Virus record (IMG/VR): IMGVR_UViG_3300042542_003555
Coordinates: 96,984 to 160,983 of that record
Strand: one strand, 5' to 3'
DNA from: a virus
Length of the DNA: 64,000 nt
Below, in pieces: positions 58,987 through 64,000 of this stretch. Below the pieces are notes generated by a model. It ran no database searches, was not told where the DNA came from, and was given only the letters and a program-made list of their open reading frames with translations. A program made the position numbers and the translations under genes. The first letter of the stretch is position 1. Each line of letters opens with the position of its first letter.

Positions 58987-59253
58987 TCATTTTTTATCTA
59001 ATGTATTAATTTCATTAGTAATGTAATCACCAGATTTATCACTAATTCTATTCATTTCTTTTAGTGCATCTAACACACAATCTTCTGTACTTAGGATATC
59101 TTGAAAATCTGAAGAACTTTTTTTAATGTTGCACTTACATTTTTCACATTTACATTCTTTTTCTTTTTTAAAGATTTTGTCCCAGTTGTCATTATATGTT
59201 TTTTGATCCACACTGAATGGTCTGGGATTACTTCCTTTGCCACCATCAGACAT
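58987..59253 (-). CDS. Small Cys-cluster phage protein
   Basis: 88 residues: MSDGGKGSNPRPFSVDQKTY, then WDKIFKKEKECKCEKCKCNI with five Cys in C-x-C-x2-C-x-C spacing, probably metal-binding. A start like this followed by WDKIF is common to small proteins of T4-like aquatic phages. GGAG precedes the ATG. Confidence 0.78.
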   Translation of the reverse strand: MSDGGKGSNPRPFSVDQKTYNDNWDKIFKKEKECKCEKCKCNIKKSSSDFQDILSTEDCVLDALKEMNRISDKSGDYITNEINTLDKK

Positions 59254-59273
59254 ATTTAACTCCTATTAAAAAT

Positions 59274-59347
59274 TGGTCCTCTCTGATGGTAACGATCCAA
59301 CGTCTACCGCTTATCAAGCGGGTGCTCTACCTTTGAGCTAAGAGAGG
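59274..59347 (-). tRNA. tRNA-Ile(GAT)
   Basis: Stem CCGCT around GATAA loop, acceptor CCTCTCT/AGAGAGG and encoded CCA. The T-loop reads ATCGTTA instead of TTCGANN. Confidence 0.85.
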
Positions 59348-59349
59348 AA

Positions 59350-59425
59350 TGGCCGGTCCTGAAGGAATCGAACCTCCACCTGTAGGTCCGTAGCCTACCG
59401 TAATCATCCATTTTACTAAGGACCG
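59350..59425 (-). tRNA. tRNA-Arg(ACG)
   Basis: Loop CTACGGA, acceptor CGGTCCT/AGGACCG, T-arm GTTCGATTC, and encoded CCA. Confidence 0.9.
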
Positions 59426-59430
59426 ATAAT

Positions 59431-59589
59431 AAATTTATAGCCGGTGTGTACACATTGAGGCATCACCCTCTCCCGACACTCCGTTCACTAAGCACAGCCG
59501 TTCACTAATTCCTGATTGATGGTCAGTTTTCGTTAATACTAAGCCATGTAGTCATCCTTCCCACTGGACTCTGCTCCTGCTATAAATTT
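59431..59589 (-). ncRNA. Stem-closed RNA element C between tRNA-Met and tRNA-Arg
   Basis: Arms AAATTTATAGC (59431-59441) and GCTATAAATTT (59579-59589) pair perfectly over 11 bases. In the transcript the 5' arm starts directly after the CCA tail of tRNA-Met. Inside are a TTAGTGAACGG direct repeat and a TGTGTACACA palindrome. No ORF. Confidence 0.65.
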
Positions 59590-59664
59590 TGGTGGTAATG
59601 GAGAGATTCGAACTCCCAACACACACCGTATGAAGGTGCTGCACTACCATTGTGCTACATTACC
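59590..59664 (-). tRNA. tRNA-Met(CAT), copy 2
   Basis: Loop TTCATAC, acceptor GGTAATG/CATTACC, T-arm GTTCGAATC, and encoded CCA. Copy 1 lies at 57591; one may read AUA as Ile. Confidence 0.9.
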
Positions 59665-59668
59665 TAAT

Positions 59669-59745
59669 TGGTCTGAGTAGAGAGGATCGAACTCCCGACC
59701 TCCTGCTCCCAAAGCAGGCGCACTACCAGGCTGTGCTATACTCAG
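59669..59745 (-). tRNA. tRNA-Pro(TGG)
   Basis: Stem CCTGC with loop TTTGGGA, acceptor CTGAGTA, and encoded CCA. Confidence 0.92.
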
Positions 59746-59752
59746 ATAAAAC

Positions 59753-59826
59753 TGGAGCGGGATATCAGAATCGAACTGATAACAGGAGCTTGGAAGGCTC
59801 ACGTTTTACCATTAAACTAATCCCGC
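59753..59826 (-). tRNA. tRNA-Gly(TCC)
   Basis: Loop CTTCCAA, acceptor GCGGGAT/ATCCCGC, T73 and encoded CCA. Confidence 0.92.
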
Positions 59827-59829
59827 ATT

Positions 59830-59903
59830 TGGTGCCGCTTGATGGAATCGAACCAACGATTGATGCTTACAAGGCAACTGTTATGCCATTTAACTAAAGC
59901 GGC
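59830..59903 (-). tRNA. tRNA-Thr(TGT)
   Basis: Loop CTTGTAA, acceptor GCCGCTT/AAGCGGC, and encoded CCA. One mismatch in the anticodon stem. Confidence 0.9.
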
Positions 59904-60643
59904 TATAATGCTTCAATAATTTTTTTACCTACTCGTTGTACATCTCTGGTATTTCTTTCACCTAAGATGACTATTGTATATTTCTCGCCATTTTTTGTCA
60001 AGAGCATTGCCAGACATTTGCCGGCAGCATTAGTGAAGCCAGTTTTTGATATCTCAATTTCTTTATATTCTTTTAATAAGTTATAATTTGTATTTTGAAC
60101 TACCAAATTACGTTTTACTTTTCTTCTTGTATATTGTGTTACATGCATTTGTTCTATTGCTGCAAGATTTTTCATTGTGTCAAAATTATATGCATAATTT
60201 AATAATATTGATAAATCTCTTGCGTTGCTTATATTATTTCTTCCTATACCAGAAGGATCTTCATATTGCGTATGAATCATTCCTAACTGTTCTGCTTTGT
60301 GATTCATGTTAGCAATAAAACTACTTCTGCCGCCTGAGTGTGCTTTTGCTAAAGCTTCGGCGGCTTGATTATCACTTTTAACTAATAATAATTTTAACAA
60401 TTCTTCTCTACTTAACTCTTTTCTACCCAAAAAACCTCTGTAGGAAACTTTTTCGTTTAATGATGCACCACTTTCAATAACAACAATTGCAGTCATTAGT
60501 TTTGTAACACTTGCAATTGGTCTTACTCTTTCAGATGCATATTCATGTACTACTTCATCTTTTGTTACATTATAAACATAAGTTGTTGCAGATGATACAT
60601 GTGCCGACAATAATAAAGATAAAATGAGAATTAATTTTTTCAT
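59903..60643 (-). CDS. D-alanyl-D-alanine carboxypeptidase-like (S11) protein
   Basis: 246 residues. Signal peptide MKKLILILSLLLSAHVSSA, then the three penicillin-binding motifs: IASVTKLM (SxxK), VKSDNQAAE (SxN) and ISKTGFTN (KTG). It would act in the periplasm on muropeptide stems, as PBP7/DacA-type enzymes do, and lacks the C-terminal membrane anchor. Rare in phages. CAGGAAC precedes the ATG, and a late-type promoter overlaps tRNA-Ala's CCA (60669-60676). Confidence 0.85.
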   Translation of the reverse strand: MKKLILILSLLLSAHVSSATTYVYNVTKDEVVHEYASERVRPIASVTKLMTAIVVIESGASLNEKVSYRGFLGRKELSREELLKLLLVKSDNQAAEALAKAHSGGRSSFIANMNHKAEQLGMIHTQYEDPSGIGRNNISNARDLSILLNYAYNFDTMKNLAAIEQMHVTQYTRRKVKRNLVVQNTNYNLLKEYKEIEISKTGFTNAAGKCLAMLLTKNGEKYTIVILGERNTRDVQRVGKKIIEAL

Positions 60644-60668
60644 CTTTGTTCCTGTGTGTGTAAAGGTT

Positions 60669-60676
60669 TATTTATG
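60669..60676 (-). promoter_or_regulatory. T4-like late promoter before the carboxypeptidase gene
   Basis: CATAAATA, one base off TATAAATA, 25 bases before the ATG. It shares its first bases with the CCA tail of tRNA-Ala. Confidence 0.55.
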
Positions 60677-60748
60677 GTGGAGGATAACAGAATCGAACTG
60701 TTAATCTCGGCTTGCAAAGCCGATGTTATCCCATTTAACTAATCCCCC
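60675..60748 (-). tRNA. tRNA-Ala(TGC)
   Basis: Loop TTTGCAA, acceptor GGGGGAT/ATCCTCC with one G-U pair, and encoded CCA. Confidence 0.92.
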
Positions 60749-60766
60749 GACCGCCTCACACGCTAC

Positions 60767-60852
60767 TGGTGGGTGCTCTCCGATTCGAACAGAGAAGGCC
60801 TAGACAACGGATTTACAGTCCGCCCCCGATACCATTACGGGACTAAACACCC
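60767..60852 (-). tRNA. tRNA-Tyr(GTA)
   Basis: Loop CTGTAAA, a class II variable arm, acceptor GGGTG start, and encoded CCA. 86 bases. Confidence 0.92.
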
Positions 60853-60859
60853 TAAAACT

Positions 60860-60934
60860 TGGCTCCGGAGGTTGGGATCGAACCAACGACATATGGATTA
60901 ACAGTCCACCGTTCTACCACTGAACTACACCGGA
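60860..60934 (-). tRNA. tRNA-Asn(GTT)
   Basis: Loop CTGTTAA, acceptor TCCGGTG, G73 and encoded CCA. Confidence 0.92.
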
Positions 60935-60941
60935 ATAAATT

Positions 60942-61018
60942 TGGCGACACTTAGGGAATTCGAATCCCTGACCTCTGCCGTGACAGGGCAGCGTTCTAAC
61001 CAACTGAACTAAAGTGCC
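60942..61018 (-). tRNA. tRNA-Asp(GTC)
   Basis: Loop CTGTCAC, acceptor GGCACTT, G73 and encoded CCA. Downstream neighbour of RNA element B. Confidence 0.92.
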
Positions 61019-61020
61019 AT

Positions 61021-61229
61021 AATAATATGGTGATTGGACGCCACGCCAACTTTCTGCTTACCACAAGGATGCCTTTCGGCTTCGCATTACTGGGTTGTTT
61101 CAGCGCACAGCCACTATACAGTGACCAAATCCCTTACCTTGCTTCTTCACCATATTGAAACACACTGGGACTCCATTGGAGTGAATTATCTTCGGAACAA
61201 CCCTTAGAACCAATGTGTTTCAATATGGT
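61021..61229 (-). ncRNA. Structured RNA element B between tRNA-Lys and tRNA-Asp
   Basis: A 16-base perfect stem ACCATATTGAAACACA (61149-61164) with TGTGTTTCAATATGGT (61214-61229) extends to 20 bases if one G-U pair on the minus strand is allowed. The upstream arm includes the CCA of tRNA-Lys. Inside is an ACTCC/GGAGT hairpin. A pseudoknot may form between 61196-61203 in the loop and 61092-61099 downstream (GGGTTGTT with AACAACCC). A GCC-GAAA-GGC tetraloop hairpin and a TTGG/CCAA hairpin follow. Confidence 0.72.
61149..61229. repeat. Inverted repeat closing RNA element B
   Basis: 16 of 16 bases pair (61149-61164 with 61214-61229); four more allow one wobble. It covers the tRNA-Lys CCA tail. 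Confidence 0.9.
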
Positions 61230-61300
61230 AGGTGCGGAGAATTTCGAAATCTCGACTTACCGGTTAAAAGCCGGTTACTCTGCCTCTGAGTTACGCACCC
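61226..61300 (-). tRNA. tRNA-Lys(TTT)
   Basis: Stem CCGGC with loop TTTTAAC region giving TTT, acceptor GGGTGCG/CGCACCT (G1-U72), and encoded CCA. It lies between structured elements A and B. Confidence 0.9.
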
Positions 61301-61774
61301 ATTATCTTATCACTCTTGTCACTATCCATAACAGGACTCCTTTTTAAAAAATTAATCTTGCTTAGGCTACTTGTTTTCCACGCAAGCCCCTATGCTGAGT
61401 TGTTACCCTGTCCACATTATGTTGAGCATTTGTCACGCATAATGAACGCTGCTATGTTGTTTGAAACACCGGAAACGCCGATTTCGCAGAGTTTATGTTT
61501 CGCTGACGGTGCCATAGCCACCGGGACTCTCTCGTTTACCACACGCTACTTTCAGGAAAGTAGTAACCGGAACTTATATGGTATAATCTACCAAGCATAT
61601 TGTGCTTGTATCACAGTTAGTTATACCATATTAAAGTATTATCTGCTCAATTTAGGAAATTGGTGCGCTTGCCATCCATAGCCGAGAGCGGTTATATTAG
61701 GATCAGTCGCCGGCTGCTTTGACCCGAATAGTGTATGCGTCCATACACGATACCCTGATAATACTTTAATATGG
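61301..61774 (-). ncRNA. Large structured RNA element A between tRNA-Glu and tRNA-Lys
   Basis: 474 bases with no ORF having a ribosome site. An 18-base perfect stem (61626-61643 with 61757-61774) closes a 113-base loop; its 5' arm starts with the CCA of tRNA-Glu. Further stems: 61731-61737/61742-61748, 61648-61653/61657-61662, 61580-61586/61621-61627 enclosing 61592-61597/61603-61608, 61546-61552/61557-61563 and 61507-61511/61519-61523. The dense structure strongly suggests an ornate non-coding RNA; it may join element B across tRNA-Lys. Confidence 0.75.
61626..61774. repeat. Inverted repeat closing RNA element A
   Basis: CCATATTAAAGTATTATC (61626-61643) and GATAATACTTTAATATGG (61757-61774) pair over all 18 bases. 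Confidence 0.92.
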
Positions 61775-61846
61775 CACACCCAACCGGATTCGAACCGGTG
61801 TTACTGCCGTGAAAGGGCAATGTCCTGACCACTAGACGATGGGTGC
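61772..61846 (-). tRNA. tRNA-Glu(TTC)
   Basis: Loop CTTTCAC, acceptor GCACCCA/TGGGTGT, G73 and encoded CCA. Its CCA tail is part of the closing stem of element A. Confidence 0.92.
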
Positions 61847-61890
61847 ATCGTATTGCTAAATTGTTAAAGAAACTCAACTACAGAAACATC

Positions 61891-61919
61891 ATTGTACACT
61901 GGCTCAATCGTTTTGTCAA
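61891..61919 (-). promoter_or_regulatory. Sigma70 promoter inside the tRNA array
   Basis: TTGACA (61914-61919), 17 bases, TACAAT (61891-61896), ending 45 bases before tRNA-Glu. It would drive tRNA-Glu, elements A and B and tRNAs beyond. Two hairpins precede it after tRNA-Cys (GTTGC/GCAAC and GTTGTA/TACAAC). Confidence 0.82.
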
Positions 61920-61958
61920 GCGTGTTGTACAAATACAACATGTTGCTACTTTTGCAAC

Positions 61959-62036
61959 TGGAGCAACGGGTCAGATTCGAACTGACGGTTTTAAGGTTTT
62001 GCAGACCTTTGCATTGGGCCACTCTGCCACCGTTGC
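61959..62036 (-). tRNA. tRNA-Cys(GCA)
   Basis: Loop CTGCAAA, acceptor GCAACGG/CCGTTGC, T73 and encoded CCA. Confidence 0.92.
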
Positions 62037-62042
62037 GTCAAC

Positions 62043-62132
62043 TGGTCCTTCGGTGTGGAGTCGAACCACATCCTGGGTCTTATCTGGACAAATGCTTATA
62101 AGGCATCCTGCTCTACCGTGAGCTACCGAAGG
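62043..62132 (-). tRNA. tRNA with Ile(TAT) anticodon and long variable region
   Basis: Anticodon arm GATGC-CTTATAA-GCATT gives TAT. Acceptor CCTTCGG/CCGAAGG, A73, encoded CCA. The variable region is about 20 bases (class II size), which Ile tRNAs do not normally have. Confidence 0.85.
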
Positions 62133-62191
62133 TCATTCTTAAATATAAAATAAAGAAGCAAAAAAATGATAACTACAACTATCGCAGCCAT
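62123..62191 (-). CDS. 22-residue membrane peptide
   Basis: AGGAG lies nine bases before the ATG of MAAIVVVIIFLLLYFIF, a pure membrane segment ending KNDLR. An alternative ATG four bases upstream opens an 18-codon ORF. Its stop is inside the 5' end of the Ile(TAT) tRNA gene. Confidence 0.5.
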   Translation of the reverse strand: MAAIVVVIIFLLLYFIFKNDLR

Positions 62192-62223
62192 TCATAATTA
62201 CTCCTTTCCTTTTGTTCGTTAAT

Positions 62224-62316
62224 TGGCGGAGATAGTTGGATTCGAACCAACGGATCATTTTTAAGATGATCGACGGTTTAGCAAACCGCTGCCTTAAGCC
62301 TCTCAGCCATATCTCC
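62224..62316 (-). tRNA. tRNA-Ser(GCT)
   Basis: Loop TTGCTAA, class II variable arm GATCATC/GATGATC type, G73 and encoded CCA. Confidence 0.92.
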
Positions 62317-62421
62317 TACTATTACTGCAAACTTATAAAACGAAAACATCACAGTAGCCATAAAAAAGCCCATTGCTATCCAATAACCTAATATTGTTAA
62401 TACAATTATTGCTATAGACAT
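62278..62421 (-). CDS. 47-residue membrane peptide overlapping tRNA-Ser
   Basis: AGGAGAACAA precedes the ATG of MSIAIIVLTILGYWIAMGFF, which gives two membrane segments (about 2-24 and 25-36). The last dozen codons (DMAERLKAAVC) lie in the tRNA-Ser(GCT) gene. The strong ribosome site makes expression likely. Confidence 0.58.
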   Translation of the reverse strand: MSIAIIVLTILGYWIAMGFFMATVMFSFYKFAVIVGDMAERLKAAVC

Positions 62422-62435
62422 TTGTTCTCCTATAT

Positions 62436-62520
62436 CCATAGTAAAACACATTCTTGGATTCTCGTAACAGTAATCCATGACCCCGGGCGTCATTATGTGT
62501 TTGAATGTGTTTTACTATGG
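62436..62520 (-). ncRNA. Three-way-junction RNA element D between tRNA-Ser and the membrane peptide gene
   Basis: An 18-base perfect stem CCATAGTAAAACACATTC (62436-62453) with GAATGTGTTTTACTATGG (62503-62520) encloses two small hairpins: ATGAC/GTCAT and GGATT/AATCC. The 5' arm in the transcript begins with the CCA tail of tRNA-Ser(TGA). 85 bases, no ORF. Confidence 0.75.
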
Positions 62521-62605
62521 CGGAAGCGGTGAGATTCGAACTCACGGACCTTTTACAGTCGGCAGTTTTCAAGACTGCTGATTTAAACCACTCATCCACA
62601 CTTCC
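62518..62605 (-). tRNA. tRNA-Ser(TGA)
   Basis: Loop CTTGAAA, class II variable arm, acceptor GGAAGTG/CGCTTCC, G73 and encoded CCA that is shared with the stem of element D. Confidence 0.92.
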
Positions 62606-62614
62606 ATAAATCTT

Positions 62615-62689
62615 TGGGGTGTCTAACGAGTACCGACCTCGTACCTACTCTTTCACAGAGAGTAATGCTACCACTACACCATAGACACC
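62615..62689 (-). tRNA. tRNA-His(GTG)
   Basis: Loop CTGTGAA, extra G at position -1, C73 and encoded CCA. T-loop GTCGGTA departs from TTCGANN. Confidence 0.85.
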
Positions 62690-62691
62690 AC

Positions 62692-62765
62692 TGGCAGGGA
62701 CATTAGGATTCGAACCTAAACTAACAGAGTCAAAGTCTGCGGTGCTGCCGTTACACTATGTCCCA
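62692..62765 (-). tRNA. tRNA-Gln(TTG)
   Basis: Loop CTTTGAC, weak T1-T72 mismatch as usual for a Gln weak first pair, G73 and encoded CCA. First tRNA of the array after the terminator. Confidence 0.9.
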
Positions 62766-62773
62766 ATATAAAC

Positions 62774-62802
62774 AAAAAACCCCTAGTTTTTACGCTAGGG
62801 GT
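62774..62802 (-). terminator. Intrinsic terminator
   Basis: Stem ACCCCTAG/CTAGGGGT (62779-62786 with 62795-62802), then a U run on the minus strand. It ends the unit of the 31-codon gene; tRNAs beyond need readthrough or another start. Confidence 0.92.
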
Positions 62803-62828
62803 CTTGTGTTTAGATTAAGATTTCTAGT

Positions 62829-62924
62829 CTATACACGGACCCCAAAGGCGAACCATGACGCATCACCACAATTAATTGTGTGATACTCTGGCTGACTTAT
62901 AATGGGTTTGCGTATGGACAACAT
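62829..62924 (-). CDS. 31-residue peptide in its own transcription unit
   Basis: Starts MLSIRKPIISQPEYHTINCG and ends DASWFAFGVRV. It is the only ORF between a strong promoter (62958-62986) and a terminator (62774-62802). AGAAAG nine bases before the ATG is a weak ribosome site. The longer frame to 63020 starts upstream of the promoter and is dismissed. Function unknown. Confidence 0.62.
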   Translation of the reverse strand: MLSIRKPIISQPEYHTINCGDASWFAFGVRV

Positions 62925-62957
62925 TGTAATCTTTCTAACTAAATTTAATATGTTAAC

Positions 62958-62986
62958 AGTATATAGTAAACTTTTTGGTTTGTCAA
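62958..62986 (-). promoter_or_regulatory. Sigma70 promoter of the 31-codon gene
   Basis: TTGACA (62981-62986), 17 bases, TATACT (62958-62963), CTTGACA context like the early promoter family. The downstream bases GTTAACAT differ from the family. Confidence 0.88.
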
Positions 62987-63004
62987 GGGTTATTTTGATG
63001 TTTT

Positions 63005-63514
63005 TTATGAAACTTTCCATTTTATTGGAATTGAAACTATTGGATCATCAGGATTCTTAAATTCATCAAAGATATTCCAAAGATGATGCATCACTACAAA
63101 TTTATATAATAATCCTGGTTCTCTACCGTATGCATCAATCTCCCAAGGATGATCCCAATAGTCTACCTTACTTTGATCTATCTTTTTATTTTTCCATCTA
63201 GATAATACATCGTCGGTTTCGTTCATGATATATTGTTTAACATGTACCATCTCATGTGCAAGTGTTTCCAATATTAATCTTGCCCCAATTCCCGAATGTA
63301 TCTCTATTAGAAATTCTCTAGGTTGTTTTCCTTTGTTATATCCAGAAATACTGGCATAACCATATTCTTTGATTTTCTTTGTAAAGACAATTTTAGTCTT
63401 ACAGTTATTGCTAATTCTTTTATTTGGGATTAATTCTTGGGCAAAAAAGGAGGCTGCCTCAGACACAAAAGGCTTAAAGTCTTTATCTGGACAATTGACA
63501 ATCTTGAACTGCAT
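63005..63514 (-). CDS. SprT-like zinc metalloprotease
   Basis: 169 residues. ETLAHEMVHVKQY (about 84-96) is the HExxH zinc motif, and WDHPWEIDAYGRE (about 118-130) the third-ligand region of SprT/Spartan-like proteases. Spartan cuts DNA-protein crosslinks, so a role on phage DNA is possible. Late promoter at 63544. Confidence 0.85.
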   Translation of the reverse strand: MQFKIVNCPDKDFKPFVSEAASFFAQELIPNKRISNNCKTKIVFTKKIKEYGYASISGYNKGKQPREFLIEIHSGIGARLILETLAHEMVHVKQYIMNETDDVLSRWKNKKIDQSKVDYWDHPWEIDAYGREPGLLYKFVVMHHLWNIFDEFKNPDDPIVSIPIKWKVS

Positions 63515-63543
63515 CGGTGTTCCTTTGTGTACCTATGCATCAT

Positions 63544-63551
63544 TATTTATA
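63544..63551 (-). promoter_or_regulatory. T4-like late promoter
   Basis: TATAAATA on the minus strand, 30 bases before the ATG of the SprT-like gene. Confidence 0.7.
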
Positions 63552-63552
63552 T

Positions 63553-64000
63553 TTAACCTCTCTCCGACCCATCTGACGGCTCTGAAGTCTTGAAAATCAT
63601 CACTCCACATTCAGTTAAGAACTTCAATCCATCGCTGGAACGATAATCTTTCTCATAGTATACTGTTTTGATACCAGCGGTAAATATCTGTTTGGCACAG
63701 TCAATACAAGGAGCATGAGTTAAAAACATAGTAGCATCTTTGCCAGATTCTGTGCTTTTGGCCAACTTTGCAATAGCATTGGCTTCCGCATGGATTACTT
63801 CTGGTTTTGTTTTTAGTCCACCATCTTCATTTGTATCTTCACAGATATTACTCCAACCAGATGGCATTCCATTATAACCAATAGAAACAATTCTATCTTC
63901 TTTAACTATAATAGCACCAACTTGTAAACGAACTGCTGATGATAATTCAGCAAATCGTTTTGCTACATCCATGTATGCTCTAATATATTTAAAGAAGATA
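63553..64000 (-). CDS. dCMP deaminase (5' end outside window)
   Basis: VIHAEANAIAKL (His-Ala-Glu) and APCIDCAKQIF (Pro-Cys-x-x-Cys) form the zinc deaminase site; QVGAIIVKEDRIVSIGYNGM is the usual start region. It turns dCMP into dUMP for ThyX. The frame is open to the window edge (FFKYIRAYMDVAKRF), so the true start lies beyond 64000; an ATG at 63972 is internal. Confidence 0.9.
   Translation of the reverse strand, partial: IFFKYIRAYMDVAKRFAELSSAVRLQVGAIIVKEDRIVSIGYNGMPSGWSNICEDTNEDGGLKTKPEVIHAEANAIAKLAKSTESGKDATMFLTHAPCIDCAKQIFTAGIKTVYYEKDYRSSDGLKFLTECGVMIFKTSEPSDGSERG

Noticed and set aside
59652-59897. Plus-strand frame of 81 codons
   Set aside because: It is made of antisense tRNA-Pro, Gly and Thr genes.
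61316-61681. Plus-strand 121-codon frame in the tRNA array
   Set aside because: It runs across the stems of structured RNA A, has no ribosome site and is on the non-transcribed strand.
1-64000. CRISPR array, insertion sequence or prophage integration site
   Set aside because: No regularly spaced direct repeats, transposase, integrase or attachment-like tRNA duplication are seen in this window.

Overview
The window looks like part of the genome of a large, AT-rich tailed phage of the T4-like (myovirus) type. The marker genes are a family B DNA polymerase (gp43 type), a UvsX recombinase, a DnaB/gp41 helicase, a gp61-type primase, a T4-type RNase H, NrdA/NrdB, ThyX, a dCMP deaminase and a gp31/GroES-like co-chaperonin. 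There is also a tRNA array, and TATAAATA late promoters precede several structural genes. Nearly everything is read from the minus strand. The host cannot be named. Spanins, a GH19 endolysin, ADP-heptose genes and a 3,6-dideoxyhexose pathway point to a Gram-negative host with lipopolysaccharide. Functions are assigned from recognised motifs and family memory, not from database searches.

Layout. (1) 1-5,720: an early region, visibly richer in G+C than the rest. It holds about twenty very small genes behind eight near-identical strong sigma70 promoters, plus one independent untranslated transcription unit (4,328-4,722). One divergent plus-strand gene with its own promoter and terminator closes it. 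(2) 6,237-11,390: an HNH homing endonuclease, then a tightly overlapping operon of small genes including four members of one paralogous family, a MazG-like enzyme, a lipoprotein and membrane peptides. (3) 11,419-14,313: ADP-heptose and UDP-hexose genes. (4) 14,310-27,026: a von Willebrand factor A (VWA)/metalloprotease protein, a DNA methyltransferase, RNase H, the nucleotide genes nrdB, nrdA and thyX, and primase. (5) 27,038-30,025: a lysis cassette. (6) 30,037-38,457: virion-type proteins, with a nucleotidyltransferase-kinase fusion and a protein carrying ligase-like motifs. (7) 38,501-48,089: a sugar cassette with RmlB, an RfbH-type dehydrase, two further SDR enzymes and seven glycosyltransferase-like proteins. 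(8) 48,100-56,127: replication genes. (9) 56,235-57,589: a short plus-strand cassette. (10) 57,591-62,765: 24 tRNA genes covering all 20 amino acids, interleaved with protein genes and four structured RNA elements. (11) 62,829-64,000: a 31-codon gene in its own unit, a SprT-like protease and a truncated dCMP deaminase.

How the parts fit. Early promoters would fire with host RNA polymerase. The replication and nucleotide genes copy the genome. Structural, lysis and probably cell-wall genes are under late promoters. The sugar genes would convert host nucleotide sugars into unusual deoxysugars for decorating virion, DNA or host surface. The tRNA array could sustain translation if host tRNAs are degraded.

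The most interesting material is in the tRNA array. Four spacers form long-stem-closed RNAs whose 5' stem arm begins at or beside the CCA tail of the preceding tRNA. Two of them, with tRNA-Lys between them, may form one large ornate RNA of about 750 nt comparable to GOLLD/ROOL. Other leads are the orphan transcription unit at 4.3-4.7 kb, the ligase-like protein coupled to the nucleotidyltransferase-kinase, and the dideoxyhexose pathway.
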